From: Acidobacteriota bacterium
GTDB taxonomy: Bacteria; Acidobacteriota; Thermoanaerobaculia; Multivoradales; SZUA-115
Assembly: GCA_024277255.1 (NCBI GenBank)
Contig: JAJRVQ010000152.1
Location: forward strand, 1 to 32,769
Length of the DNA: 32,769 nucleotides
Direction: 5' to 3'
Part shown: positions 1 to 7,986 of the stretch, in pieces
How positions within the stretch are numbered: the stretch's first letter is position 1
Layout: each line of letters begins with the position of its first letter
Translations under genes and position numbers: made by a program
The notes under the pieces: generated by a model
Told to the model about the DNA's origin: nothing
Database searches by the model: none
Seen by the model: only the letters and a program-made list of their open reading frames with translations

Positions 1-134
1 ATTCCGATCGAATCTGGGCACTCATTCCGACGAGGAGAAGAAACTGCCCAGTTTCAGTGCGGAATCACTGCCCAGTTTGCCTCGGAATCACTGCCCAGTT
101 TCGATCGGAATCGGTGCCCAGTTTGGCTCGGAAT
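1..134. repeat. 23-bp-period tandem repeats, probable insertion-sequence end
   Basis: The 19-bp unit CGGAATCACTGCCCAGTTT starts at 60 and 83, a variant (CGGAATCGGTGCCCAGTTT) starts at 106, and a partial copy (CGGAAT) sits at 129-134, so the period is exactly 23 bp. A weaker TGCCCAGTTT copy lies at 45-54. The repeats stop where homology to the neighbouring ATPase gene begins. Multiple short repeats at a terminus are known for IS21-family elements; assigning this end to that family is an inference, because no transposase is visible. Confidence 0.6.
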
Positions 135-543
135 AGGCAGTCAGGTCGAGCGGATTGAGTTCATAGTAGGCGATCCGGCCGGCCAACGATTCCGACGACT
201 GACGCAACAGCTCAGGCGCCGCACTGCCCAACAGAAGGAAGCGGATTCCGCCCTCTGGCCGATCGACCAGCACTCGCAAGACGCGGAAGATCTCCGGCAA
301 CCGCTGCACCTCATCCAAGACCACCAGACCGGATAGCCGTCCCAAGACCAGTTCCGGCTCCTGCAGTCGTGCAAGGTCCTTCGGGCTTTCCAGGTCAAAG
401 AGGTGGTGCGGCCCTGCGTGTCGCTCGATCAATTGACGCGCAAGGGTCGTCTTTCCGACCTGTCTTGCTCCGAGAATCGCCACGACAGGGTTTCGATCAA
501 GCAGCGTCTGGAGCCGATCCAAGTGTCGGCGTCGAACAATCAC
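88..543 (-). pseudogene. AAA-family ATPase (DUF4143-associated type), C-terminally truncated
   Basis: The protein starts at a GTG (543). It shows a P-loop, ILGARQVGKTTLARQL, at about residues 23-38, a Walker B-like VVLDEVQRLPE at about 73-83, and a sensor-like LLLGSAAPELL. This is the AAA_14 domain of ATPases normally about 380-420 residues long that end in a DUF4143 domain. Only about 136 residues match the family (down to LDLTAYSEP); the last dozen residues are translated from the 23-bp repeats at 88-134. The gene has therefore lost its C-terminal two thirds, most simply by insertion of a mobile element followed by deletion. The biological role of the family is poorly defined, and several members look like toxin-antitoxin or defence accessories. 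A non-functional remnant is most likely. Confidence 0.75.
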
Positions 544-551
544 ATCGCCAT

Positions 552-594
552 CATACTTGAAAATTCGGCGCGTGGTGCCGATTTTTCAAGTATG
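552..594. promoter_or_regulatory. 18-bp-arm palindrome upstream of the truncated ATPase
   Basis: The arms 552-569 (CATACTTGAAAATTCGGC) and 577-594 are complementary except at one base, around a 7-nt centre. The palindrome begins 9 nt upstream of the GTG start of the ATPase remnant. It could be an operator for autoregulation or a hairpin in the 5' leader; nothing in the sequence decides between these. Confidence 0.45.
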
Positions 595-629
595 AAAACC
601 CGGCCGACCGGCGAATGCGGAGCCACAAC

Positions 630-707
630 AAGTGCCACCCCAACATTTTCAGCTCAACAAGTGCCCAGAATATTTGGGTGGCACCCCCAGAATATTTGGG
701 TGGCACC
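630..707. repeat. Cluster of IS-end-like repeats
   Basis: An A-type motif (AAGTGCCACCCCAACATTTT, ending CAG) is at 630-652. Two B-type motifs (AGAATATTTGGGTGGCACC) are at 667-685 and 689-707. B is the inverse of A (GTGCCACCC versus GGGTGGCAC), so the cluster resembles the two inverted ends of a transposable element with its interior gone. The same A and B motifs recur at 2049-2196. No transposase remnant is seen between them. Confidence 0.6.
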
Positions 708-769
708 TCTCAGGAGCTGGCGCCGGCTGAAAGCAACGCCTTGTCCGTCGCCCTTTTTTAGTCCTCTTA

Positions 770-795
770 ACAATAGTCCTCGCGCGGACTATTGT
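770..795. promoter_or_regulatory. Candidate MarR-type operator upstream of marR-like gene
   Basis: ACAATAGTCC (770-779) and GGACTATTGT (786-795) are a perfect 10-bp inverted repeat separated by TCGCGC. The right arm ends 9 nt before the ATG of the MarR-family gene. Dimeric MarR proteins typically bind such palindromes over their own promoter, so autoregulation is a reasonable inference. No convincing -35/-10 pair was seen. Confidence 0.5.
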
Positions 796-804
796 ACCGC
801 CTGC

Positions 805-1281
805 ATGAAGCGCAAGACACTCCAAGACGAGATTCAGCAAACGAAGGGCTTCCTTTCGTTGGAGGCCGAAGTGTTCCTCAACCTCCTGCGAACCGCCGAG
901 GCGCTCTCCGTGGCGCCGCACGGGCTCCTGCGCGATGCGGGGCTCTCGCACTCGCGGTACAACGTGTTGCGTATCCTACGTGGGGCCGGCGATTCGCGGT
1001 TGTCTTGCCGGGAGATCGTCGATCGCATGGTGACTCGCGACTCGGACATGACCCGACTGCTCGACGGCCTCGAGCGCGAGGGACTGATCGAGCGCAACCG
1101 GTCGTAACACGATCGACGCGTGATCGTCTCCCGTATCTCAACGCGCGGTCTCAAACTCCTGGCCGAGTTGGACGCGCCCTTGCAGGCCATTCATGCCGCG
1201 CAGCTCGCCCACCTTTCCGCAGCTAAGCTGAAGCGCCTGTCGCACTTGCTGGAGGAAGCGCGTCAGAGCCTGGCCTGCTGA
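805..1281 (+). pseudogene. MarR-family transcriptional regulator with in-frame TAA
   Basis: The reading frame from the ATG at 805 encodes a MarR winged-helix protein. It includes LSHSRYNVLRILRGAG (helix before the HTH), the recognition segment LSCREIVDRMVTRDSDMTRL and the start of the wing, LEREGLIERNRS. A TAA at 1105-1107 then interrupts it. The same frame stays open beyond the stop and encodes exactly what a MarR protein should have next: HDRRVIVSRISTRGLKLL, then a C-terminal dimerisation helix ending QSLAC at a TGA (1279-1281). The full frame is 159 codons, including the internal TAA and the final stop, normal for the family. The interruption sits in the wing loop just before the conserved D-R-R, so the 100-residue product would lack the wing and much of the dimer interface. 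It is either a recent nonsense mutation or a base error. The gene precedes a pirin gene in the same direction, a common pairing. Confidence 0.8.
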
Positions 1282-1288
1282 CTCACAC

Positions 1289-1318
1289 CTTAAACGCCTC
1301 GCGAGGATAGACGTTAAG
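1289..1318. promoter_or_regulatory. Nested palindrome between marR and pirin gene
   Basis: The perfect palindrome CCTCGCGAGG (1297-1306) lies inside a looser inverted repeat, CTTAAACG (1289-1296) and CGTTAAG (1312-1318). It lies between the marR stop and the pirin ATG and is a candidate operator or promoter element for the pirin gene. Function is inferred from position only. Confidence 0.3.
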
Positions 1319-1329
1319 AGGATGAACTG

Positions 1330-2028
1330 ATGATTCAAACCAGACCCAGCGCCGAGCGCGGTCGAGCCAACCACGGCTGGCTCAACACCCGCCACAGTTT
1401 CTCTTTCGCCAACTACTACGATCCCAACTTCCTCGGCTTCCGCAAGCTCAGAGTGTTGAACGAGGACCGCATCCAGTCGAGCGCCGGTTTTCCGGAACAC
1501 CCTCACGCGGACATGGAGATCATCACCTACGTGATCGAGGGCGCCCTCACCCATCGCGATTCGACCGGCAGCGTCGCCACCCTGAAGCCAGGCGATGTGC
1601 AGGTCATGTCAGCCGGACAAGGCATTCGTCACAGTGAATTCAACGCCTCGAACGAACGTGAACTGCACTTCATCCAGATCTGGATCGAGCCCGCCGAAAG
1701 GGGTGCGGTGCCGCGCCACGCCGAGGCGCATTTCGATGACACCGCGCGGCGAGGCCGTCTCCAAGCGATCGCCTCCAACGATGGCCGTGATGGATCGCTC
1801 CTCATCGGTCAGGATGCGGTGGTCTACGCCAGTGTCCTTGACCACGGGCAGTCGATCGGGCACGAACTCGAACCGGGGCGCTACGCCTGGTTGCAGCTCG
1901 TGCGCGGTGCCCTCAGCGTCAATGGCGAGCCACTCGCCGCGGGCGACGGCGCCGCCATCGATGACGAGAGCCACCTCGAACTCCGACCGACCGAAGAGAC
2001 AGAATTCCTCCTCTTCGACCTGGCCTGA
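1330..2028 (+). CDS. Pirin family protein (YhhW-like bicupin)
   Basis: This 232-residue protein has the full length and order of the bacterial pirin/YhhW family: an N-terminal cupin with pirin motifs (NHGWLNTRHSFSFANYYDP) and a C-terminal cupin ending EFLLFDLA. The four metal ligands known from E. coli YhhW are present at the same numbers: His57 and His59 in EHPHADME, and His101 and Glu103 in GIRHSEF. YhhW has quercetin 2,3-dioxygenase activity in vitro; the physiological substrate is generally unknown, and a role in electrophile or redox stress is inferred from the usual MarR neighbours. It acts in the cytoplasm. AGAGGATG precedes the ATG as a weak ribosome-binding site. The last codons (GCC TGA) are caught up in a 49-bp tandem duplication that starts at 2022, so the 3' end abuts mobile-element debris. 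Confidence 0.93.
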   Translation: MIQTRPSAERGRANHGWLNTRHSFSFANYYDPNFLGFRKLRVLNEDRIQSSAGFPEHPHADMEIITYVIEGALTHRDSTGSVATLKPGDVQVMSAGQGIRHSEFNASNERELHFIQIWIEPAERGAVPRHAEAHFDDTARRGRLQAIASNDGRDGSLLIGQDAVVYASVLDHGQSIGHELEPGRYAWLQLVRGALSVNGEPLAAGDGAAIDDESHLELRPTEETEFLLFDLA

Positions 2029-2210
2029 CGCGCGTCGCCACCCTCAAGAAGTGCCACCCCAACATTTTCAGGCCTGACGCGCGTCGCCACCCTCAAGAAG
2101 TGCCACCCCAACATTTTCAGATGCGAGAGCTACGGAAGCGAATGTTCGGGTGGCACCTCTCTGCTCCGCAGAGCCGAATGTTCGGGTGGCACCTCTCTAC
2201 TCCGCAGAGC
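2022..2210. repeat. Paired tandem duplications carrying IS-end-like motifs
   Basis: A 49-bp unit (2022-2070) is repeated perfectly at 2071-2119. Each copy contains the final codons of the pirin gene plus the A motif GTGCCACCCCAACATTTTC. After 19-20 nt a 36-bp unit (2139-2174) is repeated at 2175-2210 with one mismatch. Each of those contains the inverse B motif AATGTTCGGGTGGCACC and the sequence CTCCGCAGAGC. The A and B motifs are the same as at 630-707. Two tandem pairs facing each other suggest repeated one-ended or abortive transposition with loss of the element body, but the mechanism is inferred. Confidence 0.7.
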
Positions 2211-2226
2211 TGTAGCCTCCGAACGG

Positions 2227-3774
2227 CTAAACTTCCTCCAAAGGTCCCCGCCGCGAACTCCCCACCGCCACCAGCAAGCAGAGCAGCGGAACCAGCCACG
2301 GGCGGCGAGTGTAGGGACTGAGATCGGTACGTCCGTGGATGCTGGTTTGCAGGGTGATGGTCTCCTCCACCGCGGAGCGCGAACGCACGGAGCCGTCGGG
2401 GCCGATGACGCCGGAGACTCCGGTGATAGCGGCGCGTAGCAGGAGGCGGCGGTTTTCGGCAGCGCGGAAGCGGGCGGCTCGGAAGTGTTGCCAGGGGGCA
2501 AAGGTGTCGCCGTACCAGGCGTCGTTGGTGATGGTGACTAATAGGGTGGCACCTTGGCGGACGCGCTGAGCGACCTCCTCGGGGAAGGCCACTTCGTAGC
2601 AGATCGAGAGGCCGAGCCGCTCGTCGCCCCAAGGCAAGAGGACCGGTTCCTCGGCGGCGGTAAAGTCTCCCGCGTTGCGAGTCAGGCTGTCGAAGAAGCT
2701 CAGCATGCCGCGCAGCGGTACGTACTCCCCGAAGGGCACCAGATGGAGCTTGTCGTAGCGCGCCGGTTCGGCGCCCGGGGAGATCAAGAGGGCGGAGTTG
2801 AACCAGCGCCCGTCGGCCGTCTTGGCGGGGTTGTTGAGGAGCACCGAGCAGCCCGCCCGGTTGAGCGCCGCGACATCGCGATCCAGCTGCGGGTCTCGCC
2901 CCAGGATGAAGGGGAAGGCGGCGCTCTCCGGCCAGATGAGCAGGGCGCCGGGCTCGTTGCAGGCGCGCCGCGACATGTCGATCAAGCGGCCATAGTCCGC
3001 TTGGGTTTGCGGCCAATCGAACGGTACGCGGTTGGGGATGTTCGGCTGGATCAAGCGCACCGGCCGTAGCTCCGGAGACCGGACTCCGGCGTCCGCCGCC
3101 TGCTGATCAACACTGGCCCAACGCGCGGCCGGGGCGAGAATCGCCAGGGGCAGCAGAACGCCAACGGCGAGCGGCTCCCACCGGCGGCGCACCGCGGCGA
3201 GGGCGACGCCGGTGTTGGCGAAGACGACCAAGAAGGAAAGACCGTAGGTACCGACCCAGGCGGTCAGCGGCAGGGCGCCGGGAATGGCGACCCAGGCGTA
3301 GCCGGTCAGGTTCCACGGCAAGCCGCTCAGCAGGTGGCTTCGCAACCACTCGCAGCAGACCCAGATCGCCGCCGGACCGAGCCAGGCCGGCAGACCACCA
3401 TGGCGCCAGGCGCCAGCCGCCAACCTCGCCGCCAGTGCATGGTAGAAGCCAAAGATGAGGCCGAGAATCGCCAAGCCGGCGGTGGCGATCAGGGGATGCA
3501 GGTCACCGTATTGGCGTAAGGTGGGCACGATCCACCACAAAGCTATCGTCCAGGTGGCGATGCCGTGCACCCAGCCCAATCGGCCGGCACGACGGTAGCT
3601 CAACAGCCAGAGAAAGGGCGCCAAAGACCACCAGGGGGTCAACAGATTGCCCTGGCGGCCAAACTGCAATCCCCAGAGGACACCTCCCCCGACGGCGAGA
3701 ATCCACGGTAGCCAGGCCGTGGCCCGGTGCCGCCGTGCCGCCGCGCCGGAGGCGGCGCGCTGCGCTGGGGTCAC
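2227..3774 (-). CDS. lnt: Apolipoprotein N-acyltransferase
   Basis: This 515-residue inner-membrane enzyme transfers the third acyl chain from phospholipid to the N-terminal cysteine of lipoproteins, completing maturation before Lol sorting. Residues about 20-220 form several hydrophobic helices; a nitrilase-fold periplasmic domain (about 235-485) follows and a C-terminal helix (about 491-505). The catalytic triad known from E. coli (Glu267-Lys335-Cys387) corresponds to Glu283 in LLIWPESAAF, Lys342 in YDKLHLVPFGEYVP and Cys392 in LSICYEVAFPE. Translation starts at a GTG whose bases overlap the TGA of the upstream SPOR gene (GTGA, 3771-3774), implying translational coupling. It is the last gene of the nfeD-slipin-SPOR-lnt operon and ends close to the repeat cluster at 2022-2210. 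Length and motifs are typical, and the enzyme is probably functional. Confidence 0.97.
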   Translation of the reverse strand: MTPAQRAASGAAARRHRATAWLPWILAVGGGVLWGLQFGRQGNLLTPWWSLAPFLWLLSYRRAGRLGWVHGIATWTIALWWIVPTLRQYGDLHPLIATAGLAILGLIFGFYHALAARLAAGAWRHGGLPAWLGPAAIWVCCEWLRSHLLSGLPWNLTGYAWVAIPGALPLTAWVGTYGLSFLVVFANTGVALAAVRRRWEPLAVGVLLPLAILAPAARWASVDQQAADAGVRSPELRPVRLIQPNIPNRVPFDWPQTQADYGRLIDMSRRACNEPGALLIWPESAAFPFILGRDPQLDRDVAALNRAGCSVLLNNPAKTADGRWFNSALLISPGAEPARYDKLHLVPFGEYVPLRGMLSFFDSLTRNAGDFTAAEEPVLLPWGDERLGLSICYEVAFPEEVAQRVRQGATLLVTITNDAWYGDTFAPWQHFRAARFRAAENRRLLLRAAITGVSGVIGPDGSVRSRSAVEETITLQTSIHGRTDLSPYTRRPWLVPLLCLLVAVGSSRRGPLEEV

Positions 3775-4541
3775 TCGCTGGTTACCCAGGTGTCGAGCTT
3801 GAAGCCACGGCGAACCTTGTCGGCCACGCCGTCCGCCTCGGCTCGACTCGGGTATGGACCGAGGCGAACTCGGTACATCACCTGGGAGTCTTGCTCGATG
3901 GTCGACATCAACGTGCTGTAACCGGCCGCCTTCAGCCGGTTGACCACATCCTGCGCCTTGGCGCGCTCACGGGTGGACAGCACTTGAATGACGAATCGCT
4001 CAGCCAGCGCAGAGGTGGACCCCGCCGGGCTCGGGACCGCCGCCTTCGGCTGAGAGCCGGTGGCGGCTGGAGCTTTCGGAGTTGCGGCTTTCGGGGTTGC
4101 CGGCCGCAGCGTCGCCGGTTTCGCCGCCGGCGGTTGGGCGGCCGCCTGCGCTGACTGCGCCTGCGCCGCCTTGCGGGCCTCTTCCTCGCGACGCCGGCGA
4201 ATCCGCGCCCGCCGCTTCGCCTTGGCCTCTTCGCTCAACTGCACCGGTTTCTTGCCACCGGCCACCGGCGTCGCGGCACTCCCCGCCTTGGCAGCGCCGG
4301 CCGGCGCCGCGGTGGCCTTCTCCGAGAAGAAATTGACTTCGGGCAGGGAACTGGTCGTCGCTTGCACCGGCTCCTCCCGCGCCGGCTCCATCGCGGCCTG
4401 CGCAGTCTCACCCCCACGGCCCATCCAAACACCGGAGAAGAAAGCCGCCATCAGACAGACCAGCAGAATGACGAAGCCAAACAGCACCTGGCGGTGAGTC
4501 AGGGCGATCTCGTAGTAACTCGGTTCTTGCGACTCAACCAT
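3771..4541 (-). CDS. SPOR domain-containing membrane protein
   Basis: The 256-residue protein has a short cytoplasmic N-terminus, one transmembrane helix (about 19-40), a long Ala/Pro/Lys-rich linker (about 45-180, including a very basic patch KAKRRARIRRRREEE) and a C-terminal SPOR domain (about 182-256; FVIQVLSTRERAKAQDVVNR and MYRVRLGPYPSRAEADGV). SPOR domains bind denuded septal peptidoglycan, so a division-site or cell-wall role in the periplasm is expected from the family; FtsN-like and DedD-like proteins share this layout. The ATG at 4541 has AGGAAG upstream. The gene lies 41 bp after the slipin gene and overlaps lnt by 4 bp. No specific orthologue name is justified. Confidence 0.9.
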   Translation of the reverse strand: MVESQEPSYYEIALTHRQVLFGFVILLVCLMAAFFSGVWMGRGGETAQAAMEPAREEPVQATTSSLPEVNFFSEKATAAPAGAAKAGSAATPVAGGKKPVQLSEEAKAKRRARIRRRREEEARKAAQAQSAQAAAQPPAAKPATLRPATPKAATPKAPAATGSQPKAAVPSPAGSTSALAERFVIQVLSTRERAKAQDVVNRLKAAGYSTLMSTIEQDSQVMYRVRLGPYPSRAEADGVADKVRRGFKLDTWVTSE

Positions 4542-4582
4542 GGCGAGAGCTTCCTGTTGGTGGCACGGTTATTCCCTGTTGT

Positions 4583-5335
4583 CTATTCCTTGCTGCCACC
4601 GGTGAACGCCTTGAGTAGCTCGATCGGCAGTGGGAAGAGAATGGTGGTGTTTTGCTCCGTGGACATCTCCGCCAAGGTCTGCAAGTAGCGCAGCTGAAGG
4701 GTCACCGGGTTCTGAGAGACGATATCAGCGGCATCGGCGAGCCGCTGGGAAGAGAGGTACTCACCTTCGGCATGAATTACCTTGGCACGCTTCTCGCGCT
4801 CGGCTTCGGCTTGTCGAGCCATCGCCCGCTGCATGTCGGCGGGCAGGTCGACGTGCTTGACCTCGACGTTGCCGACCTTGATCCCCCACGGATCGGTCTG
4901 CGCATCGAGAATGGTCTGCAAGTTGTGGTTCAGCTGCTCGCGTTCGGAGAGCAACTCGTCCAGTTCCACCTGGCCGAGTACTGAACGCAAGGTCGTCTGT
5001 GCCAGCTGGCTGGTGGCGTAGAGAAAGTTCTCCACCTCGACGATGGCCTTGGTCGGGTCGATGACGCGGAAATAGACCACGGCGTTGACCTTCACCGAGA
5101 CGTTGTCCTTGGTGATGATGTCCTGCGAGGGGACGTCATGCACCAAAGTGCGCAGCGACACCACTTCGATTCGATCGATCGGTCGCAAGACAAAGACCAG
5201 TCCGGGCCCCTTGGGCTCGGGCAGCAACCGGCCGAGGCGGAAGACGACGGCCCTCTCATATTCCTTGATGATCTTGATGCAGGACAAAAAATAAACGACC
5301 ACCAAGATGATGGGAAAGCCTATGACTCCTAGCAT
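4583..5335 (-). CDS. Slipin / stomatin-like SPFH protein
   Basis: The protein of 250 residues has an N-terminal membrane-inserting hydrophobic segment (about 3-20), the SPFH/PHB domain with [20 protein letters not shown] and [20 protein letters not shown], and a helical oligomerisation tail ([20 protein letters not shown] and following). This layout is that of prokaryotic stomatins (slipins), which form membrane microdomain scaffolds. It begins 34 bp after the nfeD-type protease gene, the classic pairing in which the NfeD/STOPP protease cleaves the C-terminal region of its stomatin partner (shown for Pyrococcus PH1510/PH1511). A strong Shine-Dalgarno GAGGAGG precedes the ATG at 5335. It is probably co-transcribed with the downstream SPOR and lnt genes. 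Confidence 0.95.
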   Translation of the reverse strand: MLGVIGFPIILVVVYFLSCIKIIKEYERAVVFRLGRLLPEPKGPGLVFVLRPIDRIEVVSLRTLVHDVPSQDIITKDNVSVKVNAVVYFRVIDPTKAIVEVENFLYATSQLAQTTLRSVLGQVELDELLSEREQLNHNLQTILDAQTDPWGIKVGNVEVKHVDLPADMQRAMARQAEAEREKRAKVIHAEGEYLSSQRLADAADIVSQNPVTLQLRYLQTLAEMSTEQNTTILFPLPIELLKAFTGGSKE

Positions 5336-5369
5336 GTCGATTTCCTCCTCAGTAGCTCTACAAGGGCAT

Positions 5370-6803
5370 TCATGGCTGCGTTTCTGGCTCGGTCGCGTGC
5401 CGAGGGCGAACCCGCAGCGTCAAACGATCCACGCCGACGATTTCCACTTCGGTGCCAGCCTCGACCGGAACCTCGCTCACCGCTTCCCACAGCTCCCCAT
5501 GGACAAAAACCTTGCCGCGCGGGGCCAACGCGGTGCGCACTTGCGCCCGCCGGTGCAGCAGCCCTTCGGCTCCCGTGGCCACCTGCCGGCGGAAGGCGCT
5601 CAGCGCCAGATAGGACAAGCCACCTGCGGCCAGCAGGGCGAAAATCGCCACCGAGATCAGCATGCCGACGCTGACCCGCAGGGCTGGTTCAGAAGTGCGA
5701 AAGAGAATCAGTCCACCAAAGACCAGTGAAATCACCCCTCCAACGGTCAGCAGACCATAGCTCACCACCTTGATCTCGGCGATGAAGAGCAACATCGCCA
5801 GCGCGATCAAGGCCAGTCCAGCATAGTTGACCGGCAGCATCGAGACGCCGAAGGCGCCCAGGATCAGACAGATGGCACCGACCACCCCGGGCAAGATCGA
5901 ACCGGGGTTGTAGAGTTCGATGAGCAGTGCGAGGCCGCCGAAGGAGAGCAGCGCCAGAGCGATGTTCGGCCCGATGATCGCCGCCAGGAACTTCTGCACC
6001 CTGGTCATCTTGAGCTCGCGTAGCGGAGCACCAACCACGGCGAGCCGGCGCGGCTCCCGCCCCTCGATCTTGACCACCTCGCGCCCTTCCAGCTGCTCCA
6101 GCAGATTCTCGAAGTCGCTAGCCACAAAATCGATCAGACCACCCTCGAGCGCTTCTGTCGCGCTGAATGCCTTCGACTCGGTAATCGCCAACTCCGCCAG
6201 TTCAGCGTTGCGCCCCCGCTGCTGCGCCATGGCGCGGATGGCGGCGCGCGAGTCTTCCTCGACCTTCTGTTGCAGCGTCTCGTGGAGATCCTCTCCCCCG
6301 AGGTTGATGGACGCGGCGGCGCCGGTGTTGGTTCCCGGAGCCATCACCGCGATGTCCGCCGCCATCAGCAGGAAGAAGCCGGCGGATGCCGCCCGCGCCC
6401 CGGCTGGTGCCACATAGACCACCACCGGAGTCGCCGCTTCTTGAATGGCAGCCGTCATCTCGTGCATCGAGGAGCCCAACCCGCCGGGCGTGTCGAGTTC
6501 CACCACCACGACTTCGGCTCCCATCTGGTCAGCCTCGCGCAGGGCCTGTACCAAGAAGTCCGCTACGACCGGATGAACGATCGACTCCAGACGCAGACGC
6601 ACCACCGGACGCGCCGCCGAATCGGCCACGATGTCAGCGGCGGCGACAGCGCCGGCCTCCTCCTCTGCTTGCCAGGCTGAGGCCACCCCAACGACCAGCG
6701 GCAACACCCAACCCACAGCGACTACCAGTCCCACCACGAGGAGAGGGAAGCGGCGACGCCGGAAGCTAGAGCGCGCTATAGCGTTGGGGTAAGAAATGGT
6801 CAC
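5370..6803 (-). CDS. NfeD-type membrane-bound ClpP-class serine protease
   Basis: The protein has an N-terminal signal/anchor (Arg-rich RRRRF then a hydrophobic run), a ClpP/SppA-fold protease domain, four to five membrane helices (about 280-405) and a C-terminal NfeD OB-fold domain ([20 protein letters not shown] to the end). The nucleophile serine is in [15 protein letters not shown] and a lysine about 40 residues later ([10 protein letters not shown]) fits the Ser-Lys dyad of the family. [11 protein letters not shown] is the oxyanion-strand motif. This is the long NfeD form that pairs with slipins. The longest frame begins at a TTG at 6827, but that codon lies inside a near-perfect promoter. 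The GTG at 6803 is preferred; it coincides with the predicted transcription start, which would make the message leaderless. The product is 477 residues from that GTG. Confidence 0.9.
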   Translation of the reverse strand: MTISYPNAIARSSFRRRRFPLLVVGLVVAVGWVLPLVVGVASAWQAEEEAGAVAAADIVADSAARPVVRLRLESIVHPVVADFLVQALREADQMGAEVVVVELDTPGGLGSSMHEMTAAIQEAATPVVVYVAPAGARAASAGFFLLMAADIAVMAPGTNTGAAASINLGGEDLHETLQQKVEEDSRAAIRAMAQQRGRNAELAELAITESKAFSATEALEGGLIDFVASDFENLLEQLEGREVVKIEGREPRRLAVVGAPLRELKMTRVQKFLAAIIGPNIALALLSFGGLALLIELYNPGSILPGVVGAICLILGAFGVSMLPVNYAGLALIALAMLLFIAEIKVVSYGLLTVGGVISLVFGGLILFRTSEPALRVSVGMLISVAIFALLAAGGLSYLALSAFRRQVATGAEGLLHRRAQVRTALAPRGKVFVHGELWEAVSEVPVEAGTEVEIVGVDRLTLRVRPRHATEPETQP

Positions 6804-6810
6804 CGGAACC

Positions 6811-6838
6811 AGTATAGACCGGCCCAAACCATTGTCAA
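6811..6838 (-). promoter_or_regulatory. Near-consensus sigma70 promoter for the nfeD-slipin-SPOR-lnt operon
   Basis: On the minus strand TTGACA (6838-6833) is followed after 16 nt by TATACT (6816-6811). Seven nucleotides further is the GTG at 6803, the favoured nfeD start. Both hexamers are unusually close to consensus for this GC-rich window. Because the -10 ends only 7 nt before that GTG, transcription would begin at or next to it. Confidence 0.7.
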
Positions 6839-6915
6839 TTCAGGCAGTTCGCTTCTCCTGGCCGCGGATCGGTCCGCGGTTCGGGTTAGAGTGCCGATCG
6901 GCGAAAAAACCTCTC

Positions 6916-7737
6916 ATGCGACTCTACGCCATCAGCGATCTCCACCTGCACCACGAAGCCAACCGTAAGGCTCTGGAAGCCCTGCCCGATCACCAGGATG
7001 ATTGGCTGATCATCGCCGGCGATATCGGCGCCGGCGAGAAGACCCTGCGCTACGCGCTGGGCGAGTTGCGCCAGCGCTTCGCACAGCTGCTGTGGGTACC
7101 GGGCAACCACGACCTGTGGACCTCACCGAAGGGCGGGGGGCCGCGCGGCGAGCAACACTACGACCGTCTGGTGGAAATCTGCCGGGAGCACGGCGTGCTC
7201 ACCCCCGAAGACCCCTACGTCACTTGGCCGGGAGCCGGCAAGCCCTACCTGCTGGCACCGCTGTTCTTGCTCTACGACTACAGCTTCCGGCCCGACGAAA
7301 TCACCGCCGACAGCGTTCTCGCCTGGGCTGCCGAACAGGACGTCGTCTGCGCCGATGAAGTTCTGCTGCACCCCGACCCCTACCCCTCCAAGCCGCTGTG
7401 GTGCGCCGCCCGCTGCAAATTGAGCGAAGAGCGGCTGGTCCAAGCGCTCGCCACTCACCCGGGCGAGACGATCCTGATCAACCACTTCCCCCTGCGCCGC
7501 GAGATGGCCCAACTGCGCCGGGTGCCCCGCTTCTCGCCCTGGTGCGGAACACGGCGCACCGAAGGCTGGCACCAGCGGTTTCGCGCCGCGGTGGTCATCT
7601 ATGGACACCTGCATATTCGTGCCACCCACGCCCGCGACGGCGTTCGCTTCGAGGAGGTCTCCTTCGGCTACCCTCGGGACTGGGATTCCCATCTTGGATT
7701 GGAGCCCTATCTGCGCCAGATCTTGCCTCTGCCATAG
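6916..7737 (+). CDS. Calcineurin-like metallophosphoesterase
   Basis: The protein of 273 residues has the five metal-binding blocks of the Metallophos family in order: SDLHLHHE (Asp8, His10), AGDIGAGE (Asp36), VPGNHDLWTS (Asn64, His65), ILINHFPL and VVIYGHLHI. These ligate a dinuclear metal centre that hydrolyses phosphoesters; the natural substrate cannot be told from sequence. No signal peptide is seen, so it is probably cytoplasmic. The longer frame starting at 6796 was not used because ATG 6916 begins exactly at the family's conserved first strand (MRLYAISDLH). It is transcribed divergently from the nfeD operon and ends in a region without obvious partner genes. Confidence 0.92.
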   Translation: MRLYAISDLHLHHEANRKALEALPDHQDDWLIIAGDIGAGEKTLRYALGELRQRFAQLLWVPGNHDLWTSPKGGGPRGEQHYDRLVEICREHGVLTPEDPYVTWPGAGKPYLLAPLFLLYDYSFRPDEITADSVLAWAAEQDVVCADEVLLHPDPYPSKPLWCAARCKLSEERLVQALATHPGETILINHFPLRREMAQLRRVPRFSPWCGTRRTEGWHQRFRAAVVIYGHLHIRATHARDGVRFEEVSFGYPRDWDSHLGLEPYLRQILPLP

Positions 7738-7986
7738 ATCGATATCCCGCTTGCCTAGCCGGCCCTCAAGTGCTACGTTCACCGCTACTTAGTGGTAAAC
7801 TCATCGATGTTCGAGCGAGGCCAAAGAAGGGAAAAGCGCAACAGCGTGCGGTCGAGCTGTATAACCAAGACTAAGAGCGCCACTCTGCCGGCACCGATCT
7901 GCCATCGGTTGTGCACGCCGAATTTCGGTTGACTACGTCTTTCCCGGCATAGTCTTTTGTCGTCACCAGTTTTAAGGAGGAGCAGT

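Noticed and set aside
403..804. N-terminal extension of the marR frame back to 403
   Set aside because: The extension runs antisense to the ATPase remnant and through IS-end repeats; MarR homology begins after the ATG at 805.
6804..6827. TTG at 6827 as start of the nfeD-type protease
   Set aside because: It lies between the -35 and -10 hexamers of the predicted promoter, so it would not be transcribed from that promoter.
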